From Amborella trichopoda (taxonomy: Eukaryota; Streptophyta; Magnoliopsida; Amborellales; Amborellaceae): a stretch of 64,000 bases of DNA. The stretch is taken from NCBI RefSeq assembly GCF_000471905.2, contig NW_006499781.1, forward strand, positions 623,960 to 687,959, in the 5' to 3' direction. Each line of letters opens with the position of its first letter. Within the stretch, counting starts at the first letter, position 1. This document shows, in pieces, positions 22,901-37,900 of the stretch. The notes below the pieces were generated by a model. The model did no database searches. It was given only the letters and a program-made list of their open reading frames with translations, and was not told where the DNA came from. The position numbers and the translations under genes are program-made.

Positions 22901-25900
22901 ATATTATCAAAGGAAGATTTAGCGGTTAGTCATTCATTCATGATATCCTCAACATTCAAAGAACGAAGTCTGAAATGCCAAAGATTACTGAAATCTTCTA
23001 TGTTTTACAACAGGTAAAAAGCAACAAGGAAAGATCTTTCATACTAAACCAAACTTTTTGTGACTTGAATCAAGAAGATTAAAATATATGCTATCACGTT
23101 AGCAACAAAATAGGCCCAAACAAATAGAGTAGCATCTCAAGATGGATAATTTTAATAACAAAGCACAAATAAAATCTTGTTTGGAAATACCTGTTGAAGG
23201 TTCATCAAGAATTACAATAGGAGGATCCCCGATCATTGCCATAGCAACAGACAATTTGCGTTTGTTTCCCCCACTAAGGGAGCTAGATATTTTATCAGCA
23301 TGTTTTAATAAATTGAACTCTTTCAATTTTTCCATAACAACCTGAGGTGCAATTATTATTGAAAGTTAATAAAAGCATTTGAAACATCTTGAACAAGTTA
23401 TAAAATACATATATGGGGATTAATGTAGATAACTACAAGAGATGTAAGAAGCTATACATACCCTATTGGTTATATCTATTGGAACACCTTTCAATCTGGC
23501 ATAAAGCTCAAGATGCTCTCGGACACTGAGAAAGTCTATCAAAGGGTCAAATTGTGGGCAGTAACCAACCTATAACAACAAAAGAAAATAAGGACAAAGA
23601 TCCTACATTACAATACAAATCTGAAACTATATATGACTAAAGCGTCTGAACTGTCTCATTTCATACATGTCGCCGAGCTGCCTTCGGGTGTAAACGTATG
23701 TCATTCCCGAATATGTATGCAGTTCCTTCAGTTGGATGTTCTTCTCCTGCACAATCATAGAGGATAAAATTAGCAGAGTAAAGAAGCAACATTCGTAGTG
23801 AGTTAACACTAAAATGTTGGAAATAAAAGAATTAAGCTTTATTTTAGTTGATGGGAAGAACTGTCTTTTATCTTTGTTTAGGACTTATTTGTCTTATTTC
23901 TCTAAGCAATGGCAGTAGTGTCCATAAATTGTTAATAGGAGTTACAACAACACCTATTTTTTGGTGCCCTAGGTCAACAACAAAGCGGGGAAGTTACAGT
24001 GGGGGTCTAGGGTTTGTTGTTTTTGACCAAAGTTTACTGAGAAAACCTAGATCTTGCTGCTTTCAACAATTTTTGTTGATTATTTGCCTAGGGTTTGTGA
24101 TTTCGGCGAACCCATGGTAGCGAGAAGGGGATGTAGAAGGGGGATTTTTGTAGATCCACTCCATGATCCCATAGATGACATAATTGAGGTACTTGAAAGG
24201 TAAGTACAACAGCTAGGGCAGCAGTTTGCAACCTCAATAATGGGCAAGACGGTGATCTTTCAGCCCAAGAGGATCTTGAGTACAAGCATTTTCACTTTTG
24301 TGCTGCACATGGGGGGTCGAGTGATGAAGATAGTGACAGAAGACCTAGATGTGGGTAACATCACTCTAGGGATTTTGATTTGGGGGATGAGATTATTGAT
24401 TTTAATACTTGAAAATCAATAGGATATAGATTGGGATCTGCCACCAATCTTCGATGCTACTTAGATGACGAACAAGATCTTATAGGAGATCTAATCAACG
24501 ATGATGATCAAGATTTTGTGGTTGAATTGGTATTTGACGAGGAAAAAGACGAAGGACTCAAAGGAGAATTGATAGGTGAAGGTGTTGCTTTAGGTGCTGA
24601 TCTCAAAGATGCACTTGGGGTGTGTTCTACAGCTAAGTTTGGGCAAATTCAGAAAGGTTACATGGCTGAAGTGATGCAATTCCAACAAAATTATGTGATT
24701 AAAATATTCTACCGACATACAATGACCCTTTCCTCGAGGATTTCTCAATTCTAATGCACAATCATTGTGTTTTGATTAGTGTAGTAACCCACAAGTCCCA
24801 GAATCATGTTTACAATATCTGAGTTGAAGAATGTTGCCAGACTAACGCCAATTTCATATTAGCACACTTCAAAACTCCAAGACGAGTTTTCTCCAACCAG
24901 GGGAGAATGATGGGGGAAAAATAATTATCCTTATTTTTTGTTTTTATTCAATTTCAAAAGATGCGTATTACAATTTTAGTTTTACGGTTTATTTCTAGGG
25001 ATTTAGTTTTTAAAACTTTCAAGGTTTTTATTTTTTTATTTACTTCATAAGAACTATTCACAAATTCTATTCACGAGTACTGTTCATGGGTACTGTTCAA
25101 AGGGCTAAAACTGCCATTATGAAATTTAAGTTTAAGTTAGGATATATGGGTCAATGTATTATTTGTTTGGACACTTTTTGTACTTGCAACATTAAATTAA
25201 AATATATAAGAGGTGCGTGGGGTATTGTGGGGCTCATAATTCCACATGATTTTTAGAAATTGAAAGTCAAGGCTTTTGGAACCGTAGCTTGGGGGTGGAG
25301 AAGAAACCCTAGGTTTCTTTGAATTATGCTTGTGTTTGGCTTTGTTGCTTACTGATTTTATTGTTCCCTCTAATTTCTTGTATCACAAGTTCAGCCCTAG
25401 TATGTTCCCATAGGGTTTCTATAAACCATAGTTGATTTTTGAGCTCTTTAAAACTCTAGAAAAAGAAGTATTGCTTACTAATCTTCCCTATCTCAGAATT
25501 TGCAGCAATACTTAAAGGAGTAACAGTACCCCATTGTTTAAGGAATTAGATGTGAGATGTACCATAACCTGTGAGGGTAATAACTTTAGGTATCTTCCAA
25601 TAAGTTTTCCCAGTAGTTTTGATTAATTTTTAGTATTATTTCTTATATTCTGTGAATTTTTAGGAACGTGTTTTGTACTAAAAATTATAGCGAAAGTTTG
25701 TTTAAAGCTCCTGGATAGTTTCTATTTCTTTTAGTAGTGAAAATAAATCTTAGGTTATATCTAGAGTATTATTTTTTATTTACAGCAATATTTAGTGGCC
25801 CATGTAAGTGGAATTAAGGTATAATGAATAAAAAAAAAATTGAATTTAATACCTTGAGTTCCACATAGCCACTCCTTTCATTTTGGTTGTGTTTTTTATG

Positions 25901-28900
25901 ATTATCTTAGTGATTTTCAAATTAACTAGAATATTTGACCTAAGTCATAATTTTATTAGAAGTTCAAATTATCACTTTGTGAGAGAATGGCCTCCTAATT
26001 TATCTTGAATTGTTCAAACATAAGATTTGAGTCAAAGTTCTAGATGGATTAGAACTGAATATGCTTCAAAATATCTCGGGATAAGGTTCTAAACATCCTC
26101 TTTGCATCATGAAAGCATGAAGACAGAATATAATAGAATAATACGGTAGTCAATGGATTGACCAGAAACTACATATAACATTGCAATTAAAGGAGATAAG
26201 CTAACCAGATATTATTGACAAAGTTGTTGTCTTCCCTGCACCATTTGGTCCAAGGAAGCCGAAACATTCTCCTGCTCTAACAGAGAAAGTAAGAGAATGG
26301 ACAGCAACTTTATAAGTGTTAAGCCTTCCACCATGATACACCTGAAATAGCATGGAATATTCAATTAGACAGGAATATGATTGTTCTCCTTCTGAGATTG
26401 GTAAAGTAACATTTGTTACTTTCATCAGAAAGTTGATTAAACAAGTACCTTGTGAAGATCACGTAAATATATTATGCTATTCTCAGCAGCACCAGAATAG
26501 ACTCTGAATCTCTCTGCCTGAACATCCGCATCTTCCTCACTAGAACCTGAAGCATGACTTCCCAACAATGATTCAATCAGGGGCTCAGATATACTCTTAA
26601 ACGTGAAAATGTGGCTGAATGCCTTTGGTCCTTTTGTCCACCATCCCTTGATTGTACAGAAGCTTAACTGGTGGGATGAGAAATATTCAAGCCCAATGGT
26701 ACATACAAAATATAGGACGCTCTGTTGATCAGGAAGAAAGATAGTGACTTGATAAGCAGCTTATTCACCATTTAGAATTTTGTCAATCAATGATAAAAGA
26801 ACATCATGGCAAGACATGACCTGGTGTGCAGACCATATTAAATGGCCTGCCAATCAATGAGATATCCATGCCATCCTAAATACTTGGACTCACTCGTATG
26901 TCTAAAAACGTTTTATCTTAAGTATTGAATGGCAAAAAAGAGTTAGTGTTTCTCTTATCAGTTTTATGTCTACAAGAAATGTCAGGATGAGTTTCTCCTT
27001 TTCTTCCTTAGGAAAAGTACCCACTACCTATACATCAAAAAGAATAATCCATATTCCTCTTTACCCAGGAAACCTACCCATGTCCTCAAGGGTGCAAGAA
27101 GCAAAACCTAATAGGAATGGTGAGACGGATTCACATCGAAAGGATACTGTAATAGGTTACAGCACTCATGATCTTCTTCCTGAGCAAGTATATCACTCCA
27201 ATGAACAACTTTCCACGACAAATTAGTGGAAAAATGAAAACTGAGGCCGCATTTCCACTGAACGCTTCTTTTCTTTATAGTTTAAATCATAGTTAATGGT
27301 ACTGGTACATAGTATGCAACAGTGTAAAAAGATTAAGGTAAGCTCTTATGAAAATGCACAAAGGTACAATTTCTAGAGAAGTATGGAATGGGTTTATATA
27401 GAATCTGAACTCTGTATTGTATTTGGAACATCATCAATGAGTACTTATTACCAAGAATGGTAATTAGTCGAAACAGTACACTACGACTATCAATTCATTC
27501 AAAATAAAAGATTATAAGTTTTACATTTAACTTTCAAAATATAAATAATAATGCTTACAATTAACTTGATCGCATTTTTTAGTTTTATGAGTTTCTAGCA
27601 CATATGGATAGAAGTATTCAGTAGCTAATGGTAGAACCCATACTTTCCAGACCAGTACGTGTGAGTTTCTTAGAAACATCCCCAGACGGCTTCATTCAGG
27701 TACTGGATACTAGAACACCAGAAATGGGAAAAATAATACTCTTAAGGAGTTTCCTTAGTAAATACGGTCCAATGTCTACAGGTAACAAACAGTCAACATC
27801 GACTAATAGGAACAAGATCACTCTGAAACACCAATATATCCCCCTAATGTTTGTAGAAAGACCAGAGGATGAGATAAGCCACCAAGGACCGAATTGATAA
27901 TCTTGCAAAACCCTCCAAGCACCATGTCAACAAGCTTACTCTTTGAAGTCCCAATAATATTGAGTTCCCACCATCGCATGATGGAGGTAGCCATCCAACT
28001 TTTCAAAGAGAAAAAATACGAAGTTTGATAATACTCCGCAAAGAGTTTTACCTTGCACAAGACAGGATAACCGTTTCCAACATTTGGTACCATTGATAAA
28101 ATATCCATGCTTCCAAGGTCCATAATACACAACTTTTAAGCAATCCGCAAATGTTGGGATTCCATGTTATGTGGTATTAACTCCTAATCTAAAGATTAAT
28201 CTTTAAGGTGTGATTTGGGTACAAAAAACTATATCCATCTATTAGGTTGGCTAATCATCGTAATCATCATCATCATCAGTGCATTTTCCCAACTATTTAG
28301 GATAAACTACCTTTAAAAAAAAAAAAAAAATTTAGGGTAAATTAAATAACGTAGATTCAGGATTCATAGAATGTTTTGGCAAAGTTTTATATTGGCTGCC
28401 CACCTAACACAATCCACCTCCTTTAACCGGGCTTGGGATGGGTTAAGGAAAAGTTTAAGGTCCTCATCCTTCTTAGACCAGTTTATTAGGCTGGCTAATA
28501 AGTGGCCAAAATCATTCTACGGCATTCTTAAAAATTTCCATTTTTTGAGAATATTTGACCATATTAAAGTAATAAGCTGCTACATGCATTTAACCCCCAT
28601 ACAAAAATCTGGGACAATTTGTACAAAAGGCGAAATGCAGAAAATAAGGTTGCATTATAGTAATTTACAAAATTCTTGGCACCTACACAAAAATTTGGAT
28701 GAATGTCTTTTAATGTTAATTATACAAAAATTTGGAGGATGTATCAGCATAAAAGAAAAGTCACCAATTTTCCTGGAGTCTTTTGGTTTATAGTTTGCCA
28801 TTATGAACTTCTGCCATTCCACTGTTAGGGGAAGAAGGGGGTAACCTAGTTGGGATGTGCAAAACTTCAAATGCATTTTTATACCACTACACCCGATATG

Positions 28901-31900
28901 CTATAATATCATAGATCACACAATAAATATGAAAATGTAAGTCATAACCACAACTCTTTTCAGAAATCCTATCAGTAATATAGTCATCTACAGTCAATCT
29001 TTGGAAATCAAAATAGATTCTACTCTGTGTTATCATTATATCGTATTACAAATATAGAGTGCACAAGGAACAAAAAGAACAAGGTTATAAAAGAAGAAAG
29101 GATTCAAATTCTAAGCAAAATGAACAAGGTTGCCCCATAGAGAAGAAATTGAAAATGAAACTGTCCAAGGAATATTCCCACTTAGAAAGCAATTCTAGCG
29201 CATCATTACAAGCAATCAACATGGGATTAAACCCAGCAATAGCTGTTACCAGAGAATTTGTATAACAACTCCTGTTGGGCTTGGCTATTTAACATTCGAA
29301 CTTAAAGCTCCTTCGTCTCTTTTGGGCTATTGAAGGAATAAGCATAGAATCTCTAAACGGAGGCTTCTTCAGTCAATCATACTAAAGGCTAGTAACATAA
29401 AACTATCAATGAAATGCTAAGCTTTTGAAAGGTGGCACATGCATGGCTGGAAATGGGACAATAGAGATTAGAGATGGTATCCATCATGGGCACCTAATAG
29501 GTTCAATTGGACAATCCACTATGGACACCACTGCTTGTCACTGATTGTTCCCCATCATCGGACCAGGGGAAATTATAAGGGGATGACACTGTTTAGAACG
29601 GTCCCCATTACTCATGCTCTATTTATAGTTTGATAGTTAGAATCCAGAGTGCTGCACATAATCCTAGTTTTAAGCAATCATGAATGCAGCCACAGGTCCT
29701 CATTCCCAAACTTAGGCTTCCACAGTTGTTTTTAGACCATTTCTGATAAGTACTCATCTCTGCTCACACTATGAGCCCGCTCCTATAAGCATTCACTGGG
29801 TGTTTCAATTACTATTGTTTTGAATTTTGAACCAAACGCAAAATCCTTATGCAGATCATTCTTTTCAACCTATTCCAAATGCTGATATGGGAGCTCTAGG
29901 CATCTTCCTCAAGACAGTTCATGCCGACAAGACCTAGAATATTCAACCTAGTCTATTAAAATGAGATCATCATAAGCACTTGGAATAAATCCCACCAAGA
30001 CACAACATACCGACATTAAGGTATTTGTACCATACAAATGATAAGAGCTACACACCCCGAAGCTAGTAACTAGGTCTAGCAGTTGGAAGATCAAGATAGT
30101 AAAATTCCAATTGACTAGTGGTAAATAAAATTATAGAATTAAAGTAAAGATTAACATATATTTGAAATTCCCATACAAAACTCCACAAGCGAATAGTGCT
30201 GAGCATTTCTGAACAATCTGAATGTGCCACTTTTCATTTCATAGAAACTCAAGCAGCAAGATTGTATCGATCAATGAATACTAAGTATCATGAGAGAATT
30301 GAAAAGAATCCTTAAGCATCAAGATACAAATAATGCATTATCCAGTAAAAATTCTAATGCAAGCAAACTAAAATCAGTACAATAAGCCACGCCATGACTG
30401 TAATATGAATGGAAACCACAGATAGTCACACAGATCTCTAAAGAATAGTAGCACCAGTTGTAGGAAATGAACCTCAAGTCCTAAGTAACAGATGGATGCA
30501 CCAGTCACATTCCAGTCAAAAGTTCCTTCGCCAGATTCAGACTTCATTCCTTGTCTTCGAAGCGCAAGTGAGGCAAGCCCATCAGCCAAGCAGAATCCTG
30601 GTGATATTCTGAAAAAGTTCTGGGAGGGAAGGAGTTATAAGAGTCATAAGGAAAGAAATGGCGATGAAGCTCAAAGAAAAACATAACAACGATAATTCTA
30701 TGGATATTGAATTTCTAAGTTACCAAATTACTCAGCCACAAGACATTATTATTTATATGTGCAAATCAATGCAGGAATGTTATATGTCCAAATCAATCCA
30801 GGAACAATATAAGATTGCTAGGAAACTATATTCACAACTTCTGGAAGTTGTAGATGACCCTTAAGAGATAGAACCTCTAATTACATTGTTAATCTATCTA
30901 GACAAAGAGAAAGAATCCTAGGATCTATTGCTTTGCTGATTTTGTAACCTAGGACATAAACTAAAGATGCTCAGGTATGGATACTGATGTTTATATGGAT
31001 AGGACTTGGCATTTCTACAATTCAAGGACAAGGGAACATATACTGGTATCGTGTTTGCATAATATAGCGACATGTATCCAACACGTTTACAGCATACATA
31101 CCATATTGTAATGCATAATGTTATATTCTTTTCATATTGTATATTTTAATAATTATGTTCTTTTATAGTTACTAGTACCTAACAGTATATAATATCAGTA
31201 TCGATATTGAATCAGGCACATTAAGCATCTACTCGTGCATCATTTGCACTTGTATCGTAGAACATCATGATACACGACACTTGCATCATAGATACAAACA
31301 AGGTATGGAGAATTGGTAGAACATCGTCTCCATACAACCCCTGTCCATATTTGATATGTGCCATATTTGATACGTAAGCATGCATGTGAGTGTGTAAAAT
31401 TTTTATTTTCCCCCATTATGACAAAACTACCTTTTTTTAATCGTGTTAGTTTGCTATGGAAAACTAGGATTAGGCGAAAATTGGGGACACGAATAACATC
31501 CACTCTTAATGCTTCTCCCCCCTTTAAGCAGGAGGAAACGACAGGTTTGCCCCTTACCTAAGGGAATTTTCAGCACAAGGGCAGGCACTCAGAGTTAGAC
31601 GTTTGACACCTGCATCAATGGTGCCTAAGCACCCAAAAAAGGCCGGCCCACTAAGAGGGGATCACCTCAGCTGAGACAAGGCAGCTGGCCCACAGGCCAC
31701 TTCAAGGTGCTGCCTCAGGCTGGGTGGCAGGCTTTTAATATAATGCACTATAATATATGTGGCAAGATAAAATGCATAAGTACGTTTTTCTCTCTCTTTA
31801 TTTTTTGTGTGTGAAAGTGATAGTCAAAGCTCCTAGTTCATTTTTAATTATATTTAAGACCCAAAGGACTTATTTGTCCTTTTTTTCACTTAAAGGGCAC

Positions 31901-34900
31901 TTTTGTACATAATAAAATAATATAATATAGTGGAGAGGTGCATGGGGGTCAAACTTGACCCCATGTGACTCTCTATTTCTTTCTTCCCTCAAAGTCTCTC
32001 TCCTTCCTCTCTATTTCTCTAACAATGTTTTTTGTTTCTCTCCATTTTCTCCTTTTTTTCCTTTCTTCTTTCCTTGGTTTGTATTGTACCTTTAATTCAG
32101 TATTAGAGCAATGTTGCTCCAAGAGGTTTTTCTGAAACCCTAAAGATTTGATCTGGCTGTGTAAAGGTCTCCAAAAGCTGTACAGCCAGAAACACAAGAT
32201 TTGACAGAATAATGGGAGGTATAAAATCCTAGATCTGGAAAAAAGGTATAGAATGGGGAAACCCTAATTCCAAGGTTGCTTCATTGAGTTTTGATGCAAG
32301 ATCAGAAACCCTAGGCCTGGTTGGTGTGGCTTGATGGTGTTAAAATCAGTTGCTGGACTCCTTAAATGGATCACATCCTTGTTTTTGAGTTGTGAAACTT
32401 AGTTTTTTTTTTGAGATAAGTAAAGTGGGAGATCTCGGGCCCATGTTCAAAGTATATTTGAGTGACTGGATGTGTTGGCCAGCATCTCCTTGGTGCTTTT
32501 CAGTATGTGTTGTGGTCAATGTGTCGAATATGAGTGATTTAGACCATTCTTCCACCTTTACTAGTATACCAGATGTAACCTCCTATATAGGTATCCACGG
32601 AGATAACCCCGTCCTGCAAACCATCAAACATGATGCAACAAATTATTTAGAGTGGTCATAGTTTGCAAAAATGTTCATTGGTGGAAGTTAGAAATTGACA
32701 TATATCAATGGTAAGATTACTAAGACCAAAGAAACAAATCCTTCACATGAGAATTGGGAAACTAAAAATCCGGCTGTTACGTCTTTGTTACCACATTAAC
32801 TGGAACCATCAATTAGTAGAGGCTTTTGTTCTTAGTGGAATTGAACCAACAGTTTTAATTAGCTAGGGTACAAATGAAAGCAAGCCTATGTGACTTGGGC
32901 AAGTGTATGCTGTTTTAAATTTTTTTTCTTTTTCTTTATTTTCACCACCCGGATCATTTACAAGTGTCCAAATACAATATATGAACCAATAAAAAACACA
33001 AATAATGCCAAGGATTCTCAATTGCTTGCCATCAAAACAAAAACTTATTCATAACATAAATTTGTAAATTATCGAACACTATGAATGAATTCAAGAAAGC
33101 ATTGAATGGAGTAATACCGAATACCATGTATCAGGTTAACTCCAAGGACTTGTACACTCCACACAGGGTTTCCTCTACAAATAGTGCATAGGATCTTGGT
33201 CTAAACTCACCTCATAACTCAGGAAGCCTAGACAAAACCACTTGAGAGCATAACATGGGATAGTGCTTTGACCAAGCTTCAGCACATAAGCATAACTCAA
33301 TGCGCATAGACTGTGACATGGCCCCCTTTGGCTTGGGCATGCCCCCCTTAGGGTTCTACCTTCTACAAATTAAACCCAAAGCTAAGTTGAGAGAGAAAAG
33401 AGAGAGAGAGAGAGACCGAGAGAGAGAGGGGCATGCCTGCCCTAGAGTTCAGAGAGAGAGATAGAGGCTAATCAAAAGGTGTGGAGAAAATAACCCCCAC
33501 AGAGAATGTTTATAATATAGAGGCTAGGGTTTTTGAGGTTAGGGTTTTGCCATCATTATGAGACTCAATCTTGACCTTTGATGATAGACACCTGTGGGGT
33601 GAAGAGCTCTCATCCATTCATTCTTTAGATAGGCCATCATGATTAAAAAGAATGTGGTGTAACCATTATCCCACAATTTCCATAACCCTGTTCCAATCAA
33701 ATATTATGTAAAAGAATACTATCTTTTTGCAAATCAATTTCAATTAATCTCTACACTTTCTTATTTGAAATCAATAAAATTCTCTGCATAATGCTTTCTT
33801 TTATTTTTCCAATCAAGAAGGTGGCTTAGCACACAAGCGACACAAAAAGGAAAGAAGAAGGGAGTGGGGCGCCCCACACATGGATAGCCATGTGGGCCCC
33901 ACGCCCCAATTAGTGGGCTTATTTGTGGTGGGCTCAAAGTCCCAACGTGCCCCCACACCCTATATTATATTTTAAAATAATATATATTTTTTATAAATCC
34001 ATGAAATGTTTTATTTTTCTCTATAAATTAAATAAATTCAAAAAAAGGATTTTTAATAAAATAAAATATCCACAAAGGTCTAAAAATTCATTTTAATTAT
34101 TTAAAATACAATTAAAACATATTAAAGAAGATATGATGGGAATTGGATCCAGGGAGTTAGGAATATAACAAATATACTGAGGACTCCATCATTTCTCGAA
34201 ACCGAATCTCATTGCACTTTCTCAAACTAACCCAATAGTTCCCATGACCCACAACCTTTGTAGGGGTTTATGATTGGACCAACAAAATCAGCCAATAAAT
34301 GTAGGAGATACGATCCTAGTCCATGGATTATAAGCCCCTCCCTGAAGACAATTCCAGGCCTTATTCCAACACTATGCTCCATGGATCCTTCCAACACAGT
34401 CTAGTGTTGCAGGGAGTTATCTCTTCAGTACATGTACACAACACACACCCTCACCCAAAGGGCTGCTTCCCAAAAGACTATCTAGTGCATATGCTGTGTT
34501 ATGGTAATGATGCGGATTTTGGCCCTTATCCGCTCGACCAACCATCACACACCAGGATCACACCTGGTACCCTAGACAAATCCTAAGTACAACTCCGACC
34601 TCATAAGGGGAAAACCCCATATCAAAACCCTTATTGGCTGCGCACAAACTGCCCAGTGCTATGGGTTTTAGACATCACCCATAGCCATAGGGAGTCAAAG
34701 CTCAGGTGAGTCTCGACACTAATAATGCCTCACAATTCAATTTGGACCACACTCCCACTGGAGCCAACATATCACTATATATAATTTCAATACATGCTCT
34801 CATAATGCCTTTAAATAGACACATAACTTCAACATCTCCCACTTTGCCTTTGAGGGCCTTACAATCTCTCCCTCACATTCTCATCCCCCCATTACAATCT

Positions 34901-37900
34901 CTCTCTCAAACATTTTTTGACTTATTCTCTCTCATGCTCATTACATAACCTGACAAACTCTTTTGCCAACAATCTTTTCACCAAGAATTCACAAATGTAG
35001 CCTTTGTGGGAGTCATGAAGCCTCTCTCTTTGCTGCTTGAATCTCGTCCCGAACATCGTCATAATCCATCTTAACATCCTCAGTATTAGCATCACGAATC
35101 GTGGACTCATTGTCGTAGAAGATCTGCATGCATCCTCATTGCTTTGAGTCGTATCTTTACAGCTTAAGGAAGTTCTTTATTCATGCTACTTTCTTTTGTA
35201 GCCAGTCAAGCAATATCACATATCTGAATTCTATGGAGGACAACATTACAATATGTTGTTTCAATTGCTTCACCAAGCATAAGTAGGTACTCCTACTGGA
35301 ATGTTAAGTTATCTGGATCCCTTTCGGCAGTTTATAATAAAATACATGTATAACTAAATATCCGAGCAACTAAAACGACCGTGGGACTGTAGCAACTCCC
35401 ACTCAAACCAAAATACATATAACACATATTGTCTCAACAGGCTCATGCCTATGCTACGGAGATAATACAACAAGTCTCATGCCAAAATGACTAGATGCCT
35501 ATAGTCTCGCAATATGCAATTCTCTTTTTGAACCACAAAGATTCAACCACACTAGTCTCTTAGCTGTAAATCTATACAAACCAAGAGATCATGTCCACAC
35601 AACATGTGTCAAGGAAGCCTAACAATATGGGCATCTTAAGTCATTCCCTATAGTTCATGGTCTCAGATAATCGAGGATTCTAGATGACGTAGTCGGAAAA
35701 GCAGTGCAAAGAATGAAACTTCTCCCTTTTTTAAAAAGAAAAATTCAAGACTCAATGTTTTTCCTTTTTATCAAACTCTTGACTTGGTATATTTTCACAA
35801 GCAATAGTTAGAAAATAAATAGTCGTTGGAAAATGAAGTTGATAAGGTGGAAGGTTCTAGTAAGCGAATGCAAGATCATGTGATAGTGAGAAGCTTCCTC
35901 AAGCTCAAACTAGATCGCAATTAAAAGACTCCTTGGAAGCTACTGGTGACAAGAAGGGTTACCTTATAAGGCTCAGTGTGCTCCAACAACTTTTGAAGGT
36001 AAGGTCTCGCTTACGAAACGATCAACCCTCTAATTTTATTTGTCAGTTGCAGCTTGGAATGTCAGGGGCCTTCAAGGCTGGGGTAGAATTCGGATATTGG
36101 GGTTTTAAAAGGGCAACATAGTCTTGGTCTTCTTTTCGTATTGGAAACTAACCTTTCTATGGAGTTGAGCCATATTTGGTCTAAAACGTTAGGATGCTAT
36201 AATAATTTTATTGCTAATGAGATTGAGGGTAGATCCTAAATTTTGGTCTTGTGGAATCCTTTAATTTACTCAATCAACGTGATTGATGTAAATAATCAAG
36301 TGATAATTGTGGAGGCTACTCGTATTTGTAATGGAAATATCTCAGTTGTTTCAGGGGTTTATACATCTAATTATGTGTCCCAAAGGGCCATGCTTTGAGA
36401 CCATAAGAGGGCTTTAGGAGCAACTATTAATCTTCCTTGGCTAGTATTAGGGGATTTCAATACTCTATTGAATTCCTCGGAAAGAGTGGGGGGCAACAGT
36501 TCTTTACCACCAGATTCAGGCAATTTTGCACAAGTAATGTCGGCTTGTGCTCTTGCTGATCTTGGTGTAGTCAGAGGGTGGTTCTCTTGGTCTAATAGCC
36601 AGTTGAGCGAGAGATGATTAGAACGAGGTTGAACCGTGCATTGGGAACTACTGAATGGGTTTTGGCTTTCCCTGAGTCCGAAATCCAGTTACTTCCTAAA
36701 GGTACATCATATCACTGTCCCTTACTCGTCTCTACTATGATTTGGGTCCGCTTGGGCCCAAACCTTTTGAAGTATTTCTCTATATGGGAGCAACATCACG
36801 ATTTTTTGGATGTTATCTCTCATTCCTGGCAAGGCTGAGTGGGGGGGACACCCATGTATCTTTTTGTTGCTAAACTTAAGAGGCTAAGGATCGACCTTCG
36901 TTCATGGAACAAGGATGTGTTTGGCTATGTTGGGGAATCCATTGTAGTAGTTCGACATCAACTATCATCTTTGCATGATAGCTTACATATGGATCCTTGA
37001 TATTCATGTTTGAGGAAAAACAGTGCACTTAGAAATTGTAGACTCTTTTGGGCCATGAAGAAAGATTCTGGAGGCAAAAATCACGTTAGAACTGGTTAAA
37101 AGAGGGGGATTCCAATATCAAATATTTTCATCTATCGATTGTGGTAAGGAGGAATGACAAAATTATCTCCTTGAAAGATCAGAATGAGAATTTTTGTCTA
37201 TTAAGGATGACATTGAAAATCATATGATTGGCTATTTCAAATATCTATTGGCTCAGGAAAGCAATATTGACTTACATATGGTTGATCAGTTCTTATCGCC
37301 ATTTCTTCTCAATTCTTCTCAGAAGAACAAATTAGTGGACGTAGTAAATATGGAGGAGATTAAAGAATGTATTTGGGATATGAAAAATGAAAATGCCTCG
37401 GGTTCAGATGGTTTTTTAGTGGAATTCTACAAGTTTGGATGGGAAGTCATTAAAAAGGATCTTTTTTTGGCCCTTAAAGATTTCTTCACTAAAGGTAAGC
37501 TTCTCAAGCAAATCAACTCCACTTTTATATGTTTGATTCCTAAAGTGCATGCACCTAGGGTGATGAAAGATTTTTGACCTATAGGGTTGTGTAATGTCTT
37601 GTACAAGATCATCAGCAAAATAATATCTAATCGGCTACGAATTGTTCTTGTTGACATTATTCATCCCAGTCAGGCTGCATTTTTGAAAGGTAGGCTCATT
37701 ACAGATAATATCCTTATGGCAAATGAACTTATGTCTTTTTTCCATAGGAATTCAACTCGACCTAAAATGTGTTTGCAAATCGATTTGAGTAGTGCTTATG
37801 ATAGGGTTTTCTGGGATTTTATTGTGGGTAGAATGCATGCTTTGGGTTTTCCTGAGTTATTTGTTTCATGGGTTTGCTTGTGTATTTCCACTATCTCCTT

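Noticed and set aside
27628-28132. Overlapping open frames on both strands as a LINE or gene fragment
   Set aside because: I considered a decayed reverse transcriptase, but none of the RT boxes or zinc-binding motifs is present.
28371-28793. 140-codon plus-strand open frame in an ABCA1 intron
   Set aside because: No conserved motif, no repeat-family match I know, and a competing frame on the other strand. Chance is the simplest explanation in AT-rich intron DNA.
31580-31740. GC-rich block before the outer Copia LTR as a separate element
   Set aside because: Composition differs from its surroundings, but no repeat ends, frame or duplicated flank could be identified.
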